Shown here piece after piece: positions 1 to 9,640 of a stretch of 64,000 nucleotides of DNA. This DNA comes from Aureimonas psammosilenae. Lineage in GTDB: Bacteria; Pseudomonadota; Alphaproteobacteria; Rhizobiales; Rhizobiaceae. The stretch spans positions 248,001 through 312,000 of the forward strand of contig NZ_WEZG01000003.1 in the NCBI RefSeq assembly GCF_009176975.1, written 5' to 3'. Made by a program: the position numbers and the translations under genes. The notes below the pieces were generated by a model that saw only the letters and a program-made list of their open reading frames with translations, made no database searches and was not told the DNA's origin. Position 1 is the first letter of the stretch. Each line of letters begins with the position of its first letter.

Positions 1-748
1 CAGGCGCGCTGGCGAGATCGGTCTCGGCGTCGCGCGCCAGCCCCGTGATTCGATAAAGCACGTTGTCGCTGTTTCCGAGCGGGCCGGATGCGTCGAAGCT
101 CGCCTGATAACGTTTGTTGGTGCCGATCTCGCCGACGATCTCGCGGAATGGCGCTTCCGTCGGGCGCTTCGACACCAGATTGACGATGCCGCCGGGCGAG
201 CCGCCGCCGTAGAGCACAGAACTCGGTCCCTTGAGGATCGAGATGCCTTCCAGCCCGTAGGGTTCGGTCTTGAAGATGGAGAAGTTGCCGTTCAGCTCGC
301 GCAGACCATCGCGATAAACGCCCGTGTAGGTCACGTCGAAGCCGCGGATATAGAAGCTGTCGAAGCGCGGATCGAACCCGAAGGCGCCGATGCGGACGCC
401 CGGGGTGTAGGTCAGCGCCTCGGAAAGCGTCTGGACGTTGCGGTCCTCCAGTTGCTGGCGCGAAACGACGTTGATCGTTTGCGGAACTTTTTTCAGTTCC
501 GTGTCGGTCTTCGTGCCGACCGCCGCGGATTTGGCGACGTAGCCATTGGTTTCCAACCCGCCGCCGGCGCCATCGCCGGGTGTCGCCTGCGCACTGCCGT
601 TGCCGCCTCGAACTCCCTCCGCCGCGTCGATCGTCACCGTATCGAGTTCGATCGCCTGCTGCGCTTTGGCGGTCGCGCCGATCGCGAAACAGGATGCGCC
701 GAGAAGCGCGACGCGGGTGATACGAAGAAGAAGACGGGAGCGATCCAC
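1..748 (-). CDS. TonB-dependent siderophore receptor, N-terminal part
   Basis: Outer-membrane receptor that would import a ferric siderophore using TonB energy. The reverse-strand translation from the GTG at 746-748 gives a signal peptide ending in ATAKA-QQ, a TonB-box-like stretch (IELDTVTI), and a plug domain with VPQTINVVSRQQLEDR, YIRGF and GGGSPGGIVNLVSKRPT, typical of the FhuA/FoxA-like siderophore receptor family. The GTG is preferred because a GAGG sits eight bases upstream and the next in-frame stop leaves no ATG. The beta-barrel runs off the left edge, so the substrate cannot be judged. It is divergent from a siderophore esterase, which supports an iron-uptake role. Confidence 0.9.
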   Translation of the reverse strand, partial: MDRSRLLLRITRVALLGASCFAIGATAKAQQAIELDTVTIDAAEGVRGGNGSAQATPGDGAGGGLETNGYVAKSAAVGTKTDTELKKVPQTINVVSRQQLEDRNVQTLSEALTYTPGVRIGAFGFDPRFDSFYIRGFDVTYTGVYRDGLRELNGNFSIFKTEPYGLEGISILKGPSSVLYGGGSPGGIVNLVSKRPTEAPFREIVGEIGTNKRYQASFDASGPLGNSDNVLYRITGLARDAETDLASAP

Positions 749-807
749 CGAACGAGCCTCGCGGTCATGATGCCGACGCGGCACATGCCGCTTCCGTTCG
801 TCTGTAA

Positions 808-835
808 AACATGAGTATGAGAGTCAATAATTAGA
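808..835. promoter_or_regulatory. candidate iron-responsive operator between receptor and esterase
   Basis: The divergent spacer contains an AT-rich imperfect palindrome, TGAGTATGAGAGTCA at 812-826, followed by AATAATTA. It lies upstream of the receptor gene. Siderophore receptors are normally repressed by iron through Fur, RirA or Irr, but this sequence is not a clear consensus for any of them, so the assignment rests mostly on position. Confidence 0.25.
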
Positions 836-890
836 ACGGCAGAATCCGCCGGATCGATCGGTTGCGGTCCGATCGAGGCCTGTTCCATCG

Positions 891-1808
891 GTGAAAGCGG
901 CAAAAGGGCAACGGAATTTGGAAGGCTTCCAGACAAATTCAGCGAGTGGTGACGTCGTGCTTTTGCCCGGCACCCGCGCCTACGACCTCCCGTCCGCCGG
1001 CAACGGCGAAACCTATCGGATCTTCGTTCACGTCCCTTCCACGCCTGCGCCGAAGGACGGATGGCCGCTGCTCGCCATCGTGGACGGCAACGCCATGATC
1101 GGCTTGGCGGTCGAGACGTCGCGCGTCCAGTCGCGCTATCCCGCCAGCACCGATGTCGAGCCCGGCGTGATCGTCGCGGTCGGCTATCCGACGGACGAGC
1201 CCTACGATCCGCTGCGCCGGTCCTTCGATCTCAGCCCGCCGCCCGGCCGCACCTATCCGCCCTTCACCGAAGGCGGGCCGGTGGTACGTACCGGCGGCGC
1301 GGTTGCGTTCCAGCGATTCATCGAAGACGAGGTGCTTCCCTTCGTGGATCGCCTCGCGCGGATCGACCCGGCGCGGCGAACCCTGTTCGGCCATTCGTTC
1401 GGCGGGCTCTTCGCGCTTTGGGTGATGTTTTCGGGCTCGGCCGCGTTCCGGCGCTTCGTGGCCGCGAGCCCGACGATCTATTGGGAGGACGGTCTCCTTC
1501 TGGATGCCGAACGTCTCTACGCTCCGCCGGGCGACGATGCGCCGGTGATCGTGCATCTGTCGGCCGGGGAACACGAAGGCGACGCGCTCGCGCCCTTCCA
1601 ATACGGGCGCGAGGACAGCCAAAAGCGTCTGGAGAAGGCCGCGGAAGCCCGAACGCTCCGGCTCGCCCGCGAAATGGCGGCGCGGCTCGATGCGCTTCCC
1701 GGCGTTTCGTCCCGCTTCGAGGTTTTCGGCGGCGAAACGCATATGTCGGTTCTCGCCGCCGCCACGTCGCGGGCGGTGAACGTCGCCTTCGCCATCAAGC
1801 GCCCGTGA
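891..1808 (+). CDS. IroE/BesA-type siderophore esterase (alpha/beta hydrolase)
   Basis: Likely hydrolyses an imported ferric siderophore to release iron. The 305-residue protein has the alpha/beta hydrolase nucleophile elbow GHSFGG (near residue 167), an oxyanion region around PLLAIVDGNAMIG, and a C-terminal GGETHMSVL that supplies the catalytic His, as in the Fes/IroE/BesA esterase family. No signal peptide is obvious from the GTG at 891, and a start further in is possible because the ribosome site here is weak. It is divergent from a TonB-dependent receptor. Its 3' end overlaps the convergent yqeY-type gene by 14 bases. Confidence 0.8.
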   Translation: MKAAKGQRNLEGFQTNSASGDVVLLPGTRAYDLPSAGNGETYRIFVHVPSTPAPKDGWPLLAIVDGNAMIGLAVETSRVQSRYPASTDVEPGVIVAVGYPTDEPYDPLRRSFDLSPPPGRTYPPFTEGGPVVRTGGAVAFQRFIEDEVLPFVDRLARIDPARRTLFGHSFGGLFALWVMFSGSAAFRRFVAASPTIYWEDGLLLDAERLYAPPGDDAPVIVHLSAGEHEGDALAPFQYGREDSQKRLEKAAEARTLRLAREMAARLDALPGVSSRFEVFGGETHMSVLAAATSRAVNVAFAIKRP

Positions 1809-2250
1809 GGGCTGCCTTCACGACGCCGTTGGCCTTGCCGAAGTCCATGCTGCCGGCGTGTTTGGCCTTCAGGACGCCCATCACCTTGCCCATGTCGCTC
1901 ATGGCTTTCGCGCCCGTCTCGGCGATGGCGGCATCCACCGCCGCGCGCATTTCGGCCTCGCCCATCTGCTGCGGCATGAAGCCTTGGATGATCGCGATCT
2001 CCTCGCGCTCGACCTCGGCGAGTTCCGGCCGGCCGTTCTCGGCATAGATCTTGGCCGATTCCTCGCGCTGCTTGATCATCTTGGCGAGAACCTGAAGCAG
2101 CTCGTCGTCGCCCGCCGCGTCCTTGCCCGCCGTCCGGTTGGCGATGTCGCGGTCCTTGAACGCCGCGCTCACGAGGCGCAGCGTGCCGGTGCGCCGCTTG
2201 TCCCCATCCTTCAACGCCTGCTTCAGCGCCGTTGCGATCTCGTCGCGCAT
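1795..2250 (-). CDS. GatB/YqeY domain-containing protein
   Basis: A 151-residue YqeY-family protein starting MRDEIATALKQALKDGDK. It shares the C-terminal tRNA-binding fold of GatB, the glutamyl/aspartyl-tRNA amidotransferase subunit, but its exact role is not established. Motifs seen are RLVSAAFKDRDIA, KMIKQREESA, and the C-terminal MGKVMGVLKAKHAG with GMDFGKAN-like sequence (here SMDFGKAN). The ATG at 2248-2250 matches the family N-terminus; upstream in-frame sequence is low-quality. It is divergent from carA, the usual arrangement in Rhizobiales. Confidence 0.9.
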   Translation of the reverse strand: MRDEIATALKQALKDGDKRRTGTLRLVSAAFKDRDIANRTAGKDAAGDDELLQVLAKMIKQREESAKIYAENGRPELAEVEREEIAIIQGFMPQQMGEAEMRAAVDAAIAETGAKAMSDMGKVMGVLKAKHAGSMDFGKANGVVKAALTGA

Positions 2251-2444
2251 GACCTGGGCCCTCTTTCGTCGTTCGTCTCGGAAGCGGCGAGGTAGACTCC
2301 GCCACCGGCACCGCGCAACCCTCTTGCGTTCGATGGCTCTTGCGGCGATATGCGAGGGGATACGGACAAAACGGGTGAGGACGACCGCGAAGGGGAATGC
2401 TTCCTTGCGCGTCGTTTCGACCGACCAAAGCTCAAGGTGACGCC

Positions 2445-3632
2445 ATGACCGACGGATGGAGCATCGCCAAGCCCACCGCACTTCTCGTTCTCGCGGATGG
2501 AACGGTGATCGAGGGCGAAGGCATCGGGCGCGTCGGCCGCGCCATCGGCGAGGTCTGCTTCAACACCGCGCTGACCGGCTACCAGGAGATCCTGACGGAC
2601 CCCTCCTACGCCAAGCAGATCGTCACCTTCACCTTCCCCCATATCGGCAATGTCGGGGCGAACGCGGAGGATATCGAAGACCTCGTGCCCGCCAACGCCC
2701 ATGGCGCGGTCGGCGCCGTGTTCCGCGCCGAAGTCACGGAGCCCTCGAACTATCGCGCCGCCGGCGGTCTCGACCATTGGCTGAAGGAGCGCGGCATCGT
2801 CGCGATCTCCGGCATCGACACCCGCGCCCTCACCGCGCATATCCGCGAGAACGGCATGCCGAACGCGGTGATCGCCCACGACCCGGACGGCAATTTCGAC
2901 GTGGAATCCTTGAAGCGCGAGGCCGCCGAATGGACGGGCCTCGTCGGGCTCGACCTCGCCAAGGACGTCGCTTCCAACGCGACGGAAGTCTGGGACGAAG
3001 AACCGTGGCAGTGGAACGCCGGCTACGGCCGCAATTCCGAACCGCGCTGCACGGTGGTCGCCATCGACTACGGCACCAAGCGCAACATCCTGCGCCTGAT
3101 GACCGGGCGCGGCGCGCGCGTCGTGCTTCTGCCCCCGACGGCGACGCCGGACGAGGTGATGGCGCATAAGCCGGACGGCATCTTCCTGTCGAACGGCCCC
3201 GGCGATCCGGCGGCGACGGGCGAATATGCCGTGCCGACGATCCAGAAGCTCATCGAGACCGGCGTGCCGATGTTCGGCATCTGCCTCGGCCATCAGATGC
3301 TGGCGCTGGCGCTCGGCGGCCGAACGGAAAAGATGCACCAGGGCCATCACGGCGCGAACCATCCGGTGAAAGACTTCACCACCGGCAAGGTCGAGATCGT
3401 CTCGATGAACCACGGCTTCGCGGTGGCCGCCGATTCGCTGCCCGAATCGGTGGAGGAAACCCACGTCTCGCTGTTCGACCGCTCCAATTGCGGTTTGAAG
3501 CTGAAGGACGCTCCGGTCTTCTCGGTGCAGCACCACCCGGAAGCCTCGCCCGGCCCGCAGGACTCGCACTACCTCTTCGACCGGTTTTTCGACCTGATCG
3601 ACGCGAACAAGAACAAGCCCACGGCAGCGTAA
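2445..3632 (+). CDS. carA: carbamoyl-phosphate synthase small subunit
   Basis: Glutaminase subunit of carbamoyl-phosphate synthase. It takes ammonia from glutamine and channels it to CarB for arginine and pyrimidine synthesis in the cytosol. The 395-residue protein has the N-terminal CPSase small-chain domain (LVLADGTVIEGEG, NTALTGYQEILTDPSY) and a class I amidotransferase domain with Cys280 in GICLGHQ and His364/Glu366 in HHPEASPGP. The ATG at 2445 follows AAGGTGA. carB lies 1.26 kb downstream, separated by bioY and a DUF1284 gene and a terminator. Confidence 0.97.
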   Translation: MTDGWSIAKPTALLVLADGTVIEGEGIGRVGRAIGEVCFNTALTGYQEILTDPSYAKQIVTFTFPHIGNVGANAEDIEDLVPANAHGAVGAVFRAEVTEPSNYRAAGGLDHWLKERGIVAISGIDTRALTAHIRENGMPNAVIAHDPDGNFDVESLKREAAEWTGLVGLDLAKDVASNATEVWDEEPWQWNAGYGRNSEPRCTVVAIDYGTKRNILRLMTGRGARVVLLPPTATPDEVMAHKPDGIFLSNGPGDPAATGEYAVPTIQKLIETGVPMFGICLGHQMLALALGGRTEKMHQGHHGANHPVKDFTTGKVEIVSMNHGFAVAADSLPESVEETHVSLFDRSNCGLKLKDAPVFSVQHHPEASPGPQDSHYLFDRFFDLIDANKNKPTAA

Positions 3633-3638
3633 CCGTAT

Positions 3639-3671
3639 GAGGCGACCGGAAGGCCGCCTCGCTTTTCTTTT
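3639..3671 (+). terminator. rho-independent terminator after carA
   Basis: GAGGCG (3639-3644) pairs with CGCCTC (3655-3660), with extra CC/GG pairing around a GGAA loop, followed by the T-rich run CTTTTCTTTT. It separates carA from bioY, so the two are probably not one transcription unit. Confidence 0.7.
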
Positions 3672-3743
3672 GCTCGCTCTGGATCGTCGCACCGCACTTG
3701 CTTATGGTGCGGAGCGACGCCATCAATCGAAGCGAACTTGCCC

Positions 3744-4328
3744 ATGTCGAACGTCGCCGCCCGCCGCGCCGCCTCCGCCGGCCTCCTGAATATCGGCGAG
3801 CGCCCGCTCCTTCAGCAGGCCGCCGCCGTCTTCGCCGGCACGATCGCGCTGGCGATCGCCTCGCAGATCGCCGTTCCGATGATCCCCGTGCCGGTGACGA
3901 TGCAGACCTTCGCCGTCACCATGATCGGCGCTCTCTACGGCTGGCGGCTCGGCTTCGTCACCGTTCTCGCCTGGCTGGGAGAGGCCGCGCTCGGTCTGCC
4001 GGTTCTGGCCAACGGCGCGTCCACGGCCGCTTTCTTCGGCCCGACCGCCGGCTATCTCGCTTCCTTCCCGATCGTTGCCGCCCTCACCGGCTGGCTCGCG
4101 CAGCGCGGCTGGAACGGCCGCAATGTCGGCCTCGCCTTCGGCGCCATGCTGGTCGGCAACGCGCTGTGCCTTGCGGTCGGCGGCCTTTGGCTCGCCGCTC
4201 TCATCGGTTTTGAGAAGGCGATGCTCGTCGGCGTCGTGCCCTTCATCCTCGGCGGCGTCCTGAAGTCGGCGCTTGGTGCGGCCGTGCTCAAGGCCCTTCC
4301 CGGCCGCTGGACCACCAGCGCCCGTTGA
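3744..4328 (+). CDS. bioY: biotin transporter BioY
   Basis: Substrate-binding membrane subunit for biotin uptake. The 194-residue hydrophobic protein shows the BioY pattern: AVPMIPVPVTMQTFAV, GALYGWRLGF, WLGEAALGLPVLANG and FFGPTAGYLASFP, with about six membrane segments. The ATG at 3744 is chosen over the in-frame TTG at 3738. No bioM/bioN energising genes are next to it, so it may act alone, as solitary BioY proteins can, or share an ECF module elsewhere. I saw no clear BioR palindrome upstream. The stop codon overlaps the start of the next gene. Confidence 0.93.
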   Translation: MSNVAARRAASAGLLNIGERPLLQQAAAVFAGTIALAIASQIAVPMIPVPVTMQTFAVTMIGALYGWRLGFVTVLAWLGEAALGLPVLANGASTAAFFGPTAGYLASFPIVAALTGWLAQRGWNGRNVGLAFGAMLVGNALCLAVGGLWLAALIGFEKAMLVGVVPFILGGVLKSALGAAVLKALPGRWTTSAR

Positions 4329-4837
4329 CCATCCGCCTGAGGGCGCATCACCTTCTTTGCGTTCTGACCTATGTCGGCCGGGGCTACACCCCGGCCTTCA
4401 CCGCGAACTACGACGCGATCGCCGAACGCCTGTCGCAGGGCGAACCGATCACCGTGATCGATGGCCCCGACGACATCTGCCGGGGCTGGATCGACGACCC
4501 GGACGCCCATTGCCGTTTGCCGCGCCTCCACGCCCGCGACGGAGCCGCCGCATCCGATCTCACAGTGCTTCTTCGCCGTCCCGTCCAGCCGGGCCTGACG
4601 CTCGTTCCCGATGCCTCCCTCCTGTCGCACCTGCGCGCCGCCTTTGCCGCGAACGAAATCCGTCTCGCCTGCGCGCAATGCCAGTGGTCGGACCTTTGCA
4701 CGAATATCGCTGAAGCCGGGTATTCCGGGGTTCGCGTCGCCGGCGGACGGGGCGGAAGCCAAGAAGGTGCAAACGCGCCCTTCCCCCCGCAACCACCTTC
4801 CCCTATAAGCCGGCCTCAGCCAAAAGAATCCAGTTGA
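4325..4837 (+). CDS. DUF1284 domain-containing protein
   Basis: A 170-residue protein with the DUF1284 signature at its N-terminus (RLRAHHLLC, then DDICRGW and a [10 protein letters not shown] block). The conserved Cys/His set suggests a metal or iron-sulfur site, but no function is established. The start is a TTG that overlaps the bioY stop (4325-4328), implying translational coupling. The last ~35 residues (GGRGG onward, Pro-rich) look unconserved and run into the presumed carB promoter. Confidence 0.75.
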   Translation: MTIRLRAHHLLCVLTYVGRGYTPAFTANYDAIAERLSQGEPITVIDGPDDICRGWIDDPDAHCRLPRLHARDGAAASDLTVLLRRPVQPGLTLVPDASLLSHLRAAFAANEIRLACAQCQWSDLCTNIAEAGYSGVRVAGGRGGSQEGANAPFPPQPPSPISRPQPKESS

Positions 4838-4895
4838 AGCAAGCCGGTCGCGAGGAAAACTCGGCGGCCGGCTTTCTCGCGCAGGAAACGACGAC

Positions 4896-7800
4896 ATGCC
4901 GAAACGCACCGACCTGAAATCGATCCTGATCATCGGCGCGGGACCGATCATCATCGGTCAGGCCTGCGAATTCGACTATTCCGGCACGCAGGCCTGCAAG
5001 GCGCTGCGCGAGGAAGGCTACAGGATCATCCTCGTCAATTCCAATCCGGCGACGATCATGACCGATCCCGATCTCGCCGATGCCACCTATATCGAGCCGA
5101 TCACGCCGGAAGTCGTCGCCCGGATCGTCGCGGCCGAGCGCCCCGACGCCATCCTGCCGACCATGGGCGGCCAGACCGCCCTCAACACCGCCCTCAGCCT
5201 CAAGCGCATGGGCGTTCTCGACAAATACAACGTGGAGATGATCGGCGCCGATGCGGTCGCCATCGACAAGGCCGAGGACCGCGCCCTGTTCCGCGAGGCG
5301 ATGACCAAGATCGGTCTGGCGACGCCCAAAAGCTTCCTCGCCAACGCCACGGACGCCAAGAAGGCCGACAAGCGCGCGCATGAAGAGCGCCGCGCCGGCA
5401 TCGTCGCCTCGATGCAGGACGGCGCGGAGCGGGAAGCCGCACTCGCCAGCCTCGACGCCGAATGGAGCGTGGGCGAAAGCGACCGCAAGCAGCGCTACAT
5501 GACGAAGGCTCTGGCCGCCGCCGCCGAAGGGCTGGACCATGTGGGCCTGCCCGCCATCATCCGCCCATCCTTCACCATGGGCGGCACGGGCGGCGGCATC
5601 GCCTATAACCGCTCGGAATTCTTCGAGATCGTGGAAGGCGGCCTCGACGCCTCGCCGACGACGGAAGTCTTGATCGAGGAATCAGTGCTCGGCTGGAAGG
5701 AATACGAGATGGAGGTCGTCCGCGACAAGGCGGACAACTGCATCATCGTCTGTTCCATCGAGAACGTCGATCCGATGGGCGTCCATACGGGCGACTCCAT
5801 CACCGTCGCCCCGGCGCTGACGCTGACCGACAAGGAATATCAGATCATGCGCAACGCCGCGATCGCGGTCCTGCGCGAGATCGGCGTCGAGACGGGCGGA
5901 TCCAATGTCCAGTTCGCGGTGAACCCGGAAGACGGCCGCCTCGTCGTCATCGAGATGAATCCGCGCGTGTCGCGCTCTTCGGCGCTGGCCTCCAAGGCGA
6001 CCGGCTTCCCCATCGCCAAGGTCGCGGCCAAGCTCGCAGTCGGCTACACGCTGGACGAACTCGACAACGACATCACCGGCGGCGCGACCCCGGCGTCCTT
6101 CGAGCCGACCATCGACTACGTCGTCACCAAAATCCCGCGCTTCGCTTTCGAGAAGTTCCCCGGCGCCGAGCCGACGCTGACCACGGCCATGAAGTCGGTC
6201 GGCGAGGTCATGGCCATCGGCCGCACCTTCGAAGAGTCGCTCCAGAAAGCCCTGCGCGGTCTTGAAACCGGCCTCGACGGCTTGGACGAGATCGCCATTC
6301 CGGGCCTTGGCGAAGGCGACGACAAGAACGCCATCCGCGCGGCGCTGGGCACGCCGACGCCCGATCGCCTGCGCATGGTGGCGCAGGCGCTTCGCATGGG
6401 CACCTCGGAAGAACAGGTCTTCCAGTCCTGCCGCATCGACCCCTGGTTCATCGCCAAGCTGAAGATGATCGTGGATCTCGAGGCCCGCGTGAAGGAACAC
6501 GGCCTGCCGAACGATCCCGAGAACCTCCGCTTCCTGAAAGCCGCCGGCTTCTCCGACGCCCGCCTCGCCAAGCTTTCCGGCGAAGACGAGCGCATGGTGC
6601 GCGCCCGCCGCGAACAGGCGAACGTGCATCCGGTCTTCAAGCGCATCGACACTTGCGCGGCCGAGTTCGCGTCGCCGACGCCCTATATGTATTCCACCTA
6701 TGAGCGGCCCTTCGCCGGCGCGGTGCGCTCCGAAGCGGACGTCTCGAATGCCAGGAAGGTCGTGATCCTCGGCGGTGGTCCGAACCGCATCGGCCAGGGC
6801 ATCGAGTTCGATTATTGCTGCTGCCACGCCGCCTTCGCGCTGAAGGATGCGGGCTTCGAAGCCATCATGATCAACTGCAACCCGGAAACCGTCTCGACCG
6901 ACTACGACACGTCGGACCGCCTTTATTTCGAGCCGCTGACGGCCGAGGACGTTCTGGAAATCCTGCGCGTCGAGCAGAGCCAAGGCACGCTGCACGGCGT
7001 CATCGTGCAGTTCGGCGGCCAAACGCCGTTGAAGCTCGCCAACGCCCTCGAACAAGCCGGCATCCCGATTCTCGGCACCTCGCCGGACGCGATCGACCTC
7101 GCCGAAGACCGCGACCGCTTCCAGAAGCTTCTGAACGATCTGAATCTCCGCCAGCCGAACAACGGCATCGCCCGCTCGGCGGACGAGGCGCGTTTGATCG
7201 TGGACCGCATCGGTTATCCCGTCGTGATCCGTCCCTCCTACGTCCTCGGCGGCCGGGCGATGGAGATCGTGCGCGGCGACGCGCAGTTCCAGCGCTACAT
7301 CACGGAGGCCGTGGTCGTCTCCGGCAAGTCGCCGGTCCTGATCGACAGCTATCTGACCGATGCGATCGAGGTCGATGTCGACTGCCTGTCGGACGGCACG
7401 AACACTTTTGTCGCCGGCATCATGGAGCATATCGAGGAGGCCGGCATCCATTCCGGCGATTCGGCCTGTTCCCTTCCCGTCCACTCCCTGTCCGACGCTA
7501 TCGTTTCCGAGATCGAGCGTCAGACGCGCGAGCTGGCTCTCGCCTTGAAGGTCGTCGGCCTGATGAACGTTCAGTTCGCGGTAAAGGACGATGTCATCTA
7601 CGTCCTCGAAGTGAACCCGCGCGCGTCCCGCACGGTGCCCTTCGTCGCCAAGACCATCGGCTCGCCGATCGCCAAGGTCGCCTCGCGCATCATGGCCGGC
7701 GAAACGCTCAGCCAAGCCTTCGCGGCTTACGGCGGCCCGGCCGACTGGCGCGCGCTGAAGCACATCGCGGTGAAGGAAGCGGTGTTCCCCTTCGCGCGCT

Positions 7801-8327
7801 TCCCCGGCGTTGACACGCTTCTCGGCCCCGAGATGCGTTCCACCGGCGAGGTCATGGGCCTCGACCACAACTACGCGGTCGCCTTCGCCAAATCGCAGCT
7901 CGGCGCGTCCGTGGAACTGCCGATGGCCGGCACCGTCTTCGTGTCGGTGAAGGAAGGCGACAAGGACCGCGTGATCGCGCCCGTGCGCCGTCTCGCCGAA
8001 CTCGGCTTCCGGATCATCGCGACGGGCGGCACGCAACGCCACCTTCAGGAAAACGGCATCGCCGCCGAGAAGATCAACAAGGTTCTGGAAGGGCGTCCCC
8101 ATATCGAGGACGCCATCCGCAACCGGCAGGTCCAGCTCGTTCTCAACACGACGGAAGGCGCCAAGGCGCTCTCCGATTCGCGTTCGCTCCGCCGTGCCGC
8201 GCTGATCAACAAGGTGCCTTATTACACCACGGTCGCGGGAATGGTGGCGGCGGCGGAAGCCATCGCCGCCTTGAAGGCCGGCGGCCTTGAAGTGCGCTCG
8301 CTCCAGTCCTACTTCCGCGCCGCCTGA
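4896..8327 (+). CDS. carB: carbamoyl-phosphate synthase large subunit
   Basis: Synthetase subunit that makes carbamoyl phosphate from bicarbonate, ammonia and two ATP, with CarA. The 1143 residues contain two homologous ATP-grasp halves: the first starts [21 protein letters not shown], the second [20 protein letters not shown]. Metal and ATP-binding stretches [20 protein letters not shown] and [20 protein letters not shown] are present, and an MGS-like allosteric domain ends the protein ([15 protein letters not shown]). It is slightly longer than E. coli CarB, with an insertion around residues 145-200 rich in Lys/Glu, as in other alphaproteobacteria. Confidence 0.97.
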   Translation: MPKRTDLKSILIIGAGPIIIGQACEFDYSGTQACKALREEGYRIILVNSNPATIMTDPDLADATYIEPITPEVVARIVAAERPDAILPTMGGQTALNTALSLKRMGVLDKYNVEMIGADAVAIDKAEDRALFREAMTKIGLATPKSFLANATDAKKADKRAHEERRAGIVASMQDGAEREAALASLDAEWSVGESDRKQRYMTKALAAAAEGLDHVGLPAIIRPSFTMGGTGGGIAYNRSEFFEIVEGGLDASPTTEVLIEESVLGWKEYEMEVVRDKADNCIIVCSIENVDPMGVHTGDSITVAPALTLTDKEYQIMRNAAIAVLREIGVETGGSNVQFAVNPEDGRLVVIEMNPRVSRSSALASKATGFPIAKVAAKLAVGYTLDELDNDITGGATPASFEPTIDYVVTKIPRFAFEKFPGAEPTLTTAMKSVGEVMAIGRTFEESLQKALRGLETGLDGLDEIAIPGLGEGDDKNAIRAALGTPTPDRLRMVAQALRMGTSEEQVFQSCRIDPWFIAKLKMIVDLEARVKEHGLPNDPENLRFLKAAGFSDARLAKLSGEDERMVRARREQANVHPVFKRIDTCAAEFASPTPYMYSTYERPFAGAVRSEADVSNARKVVILGGGPNRIGQGIEFDYCCCHAAFALKDAGFEAIMINCNPETVSTDYDTSDRLYFEPLTAEDVLEILRVEQSQGTLHGVIVQFGGQTPLKLANALEQAGIPILGTSPDAIDLAEDRDRFQKLLNDLNLRQPNNGIARSADEARLIVDRIGYPVVIRPSYVLGGRAMEIVRGDAQFQRYITEAVVVSGKSPVLIDSYLTDAIEVDVDCLSDGTNTFVAGIMEHIEEAGIHSGDSACSLPVHSLSDAIVSEIERQTRELALALKVVGLMNVQFAVKDDVIYVLEVNPRASRTVPFVAKTIGSPIAKVASRIMAGETLSQAFAAYGGPADWRALKHIAVKEAVFPFARFPGVDTLLGPEMRSTGEVMGLDHNYAVAFAKSQLGASVELPMAGTVFVSVKEGDKDRVIAPVRRLAELGFRIIATGGTQRHLQENGIAAEKINKVLEGRPHIEDAIRNRQVQLVLNTTEGAKALSDSRSLRRAALINKVPYYTTVAGMVAAAEAIAALKAGGLEVRSLQSYFRAA

Positions 8328-8444
8328 TCACGGCGCGGCATTTCGCTGCCCAAATTGGTGGCGAACATCCCGATTTGACACGGGCCGGCCGGCGCATCAT
8401 CATCCCGCACGCGCTTCCCAGCCAGTGGCGCACATGAATTGGTT

Positions 8445-8480
8445 GGTTCCGGTCGGTTTATCTGTCCGGAGCCGTTTTTT
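8445..8480 (+). terminator. rho-independent terminator after carB
   Basis: GGTTCCGG (8445-8452) pairs with CCGGAGCC (8466-8473), allowing one G-U pair, and is followed by GTTTTTTATT. It lies 118 bases after the carB stop, in the 230-base spacer before greA. The rest of that spacer shows no gene. Confidence 0.65.
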
Positions 8481-8560
8481 ATTGGCGACAGGCCGCATCC
8501 GCGGCGGTCGACCGGAACGAGAAGGGACTGCCGGCCACGGTCGGCATTCGAGGGTGAGGC

Positions 8561-9034
8561 ATGGAAAAAATTCCGATGACGAGCCAGGGCTTCGAGGAGT
8601 TGCGTGAGGAACTCCGCCGACGCCAGCAGGAAGAGCGCCCGCGCATCATCGCGGCGATCTCCGAAGCGCGCGCGCATGGCGATCTGTCGGAAAATGCCGA
8701 ATACCACGCGGCGAAGGAATCGCAGAGCCTGAACGAAGGCCGCATCTCCGAGCTCGAGGACCTGACGACGCGCGCCGAGGTGATCGACGTCACCAAGCTG
8801 TCCGGCGAAAAGATCAAGTTCGGCGCCACCGTGAAGCTCGTCGACGAGGACACGGAAGAAGAGAAGACCTACCAGATCGTCGGCGACCAGGAAGCCGACG
8901 TGAAGAAAGGGCGCATCTCCATCTCCTCCCCCATCGCTCGCGCCTTGATCGGCAAGGGTGAAGGCGACACGGTGGAAGTCACCGCGCCAGGCGGCGCCAA
9001 ATCCTACGAAATCCTCGAACTGCGCTGGGGCTGA
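8561..9034 (+). CDS. greA: transcription elongation factor GreA
   Basis: Rescues backtracked RNA polymerase by stimulating cleavage of the nascent RNA 3' end. The 157-residue protein has the N-terminal coiled coil with the acidic tip sequence [15 protein letters not shown] that enters the secondary channel, and the C-terminal FKBP-like domain ([28 protein letters not shown]). The start follows a GGTGAGG ribosome site. It sits between carB and the LPS gene block, an order common in Rhizobiales. Confidence 0.97.
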   Translation: MEKIPMTSQGFEELREELRRRQQEERPRIIAAISEARAHGDLSENAEYHAAKESQSLNEGRISELEDLTTRAEVIDVTKLSGEKIKFGATVKLVDEDTEEEKTYQIVGDQEADVKKGRISISSPIARALIGKGEGDTVEVTAPGGAKSYEILELRWG

Positions 9035-9045
9035 GAACCGCTGCA

Positions 9046-9636
9046 ATGAGCGAGGCCCGCAGTCACGGCTGGTCATTGACGGAGTTCCTGGCCTGGGAAA
9101 ATGGCCAGGAACGACGCCACGAGTTCGTAAGCGGTCAGGCTGTCATGATGGTGGGCGGCACCCGTGCTCAGGCGCTCATCGCCGCCAACCTCATCGCCCT
9201 TCTACGGCCCATGCTTCGCGGCTCTTCCTGTCTGCCGTTCGGTTCCGACCTGCGCGTGCCGATCCCGGCAACGGGAAATTCCCGTTACCCGGACGTTATG
9301 ATCGACTGTGGTCGGTTCGATCCTGCCGCGCTGGATGCATCCGAACCGGCTGTGATCTTCGAAGTCCTGTCGAAATCGACCGGATGGTACGATCAGACGC
9401 AGAAGGTTCGGGACTACGACAGCGTGCCGACTGTTCGACAGTATATCTGCGTTTCACAATCGGAAATGCGGGCGAGTGTCTGGCTGCGCGATGGCGACGG
9501 CCGCCTGATCCAGCAACCCGATATCCTCGAAGGTGACCTTTCGCTGACACTCGGCGACGGTTCATTCGTTCTCTCGCTCGCTGGCATCTACGAAGGCACT
9601 GGCCTGTTCGAGTCGCCGAATAATCCCCCTGCCTGA
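9046..9636 (+). CDS. Uma2 family protein (PD-(D/E)XK nuclease fold)
   Basis: A 196-residue Uma2/DUF820 family protein. The family has a restriction-endonuclease-like fold, is abundant in cyanobacteria and patchy elsewhere, and has no settled role. Visible core: ERRHEFVSGQAVMM (N-terminal strand with Glu), LRVPIPATGNSRYPDVMIDCG (PDV Asp) and AVIFEVLSKST (E-x-L), the usual catalytic Asp and Glu pattern. It starts 11 bases after greA and ends five bases before the LpcC-like gene. It is an unusual insertion in an otherwise conserved cluster and may be recently acquired, though its G+C is like its neighbours. Confidence 0.8.
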   Translation: MSEARSHGWSLTEFLAWENGQERRHEFVSGQAVMMVGGTRAQALIAANLIALLRPMLRGSSCLPFGSDLRVPIPATGNSRYPDVMIDCGRFDPAALDASEPAVIFEVLSKSTGWYDQTQKVRDYDSVPTVRQYICVSQSEMRASVWLRDGDGRLIQQPDILEGDLSLTLGDGSFVLSLAGIYEGTGLFESPNNPPA

Positions 9637-9640
9637 CTCG

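Noticed and set aside
5682-8102. An 806-codon reverse-strand open frame antisense to carB
   Set aside because: carB is certain on the other strand, and the antisense product has skewed composition and no recognisable domain.
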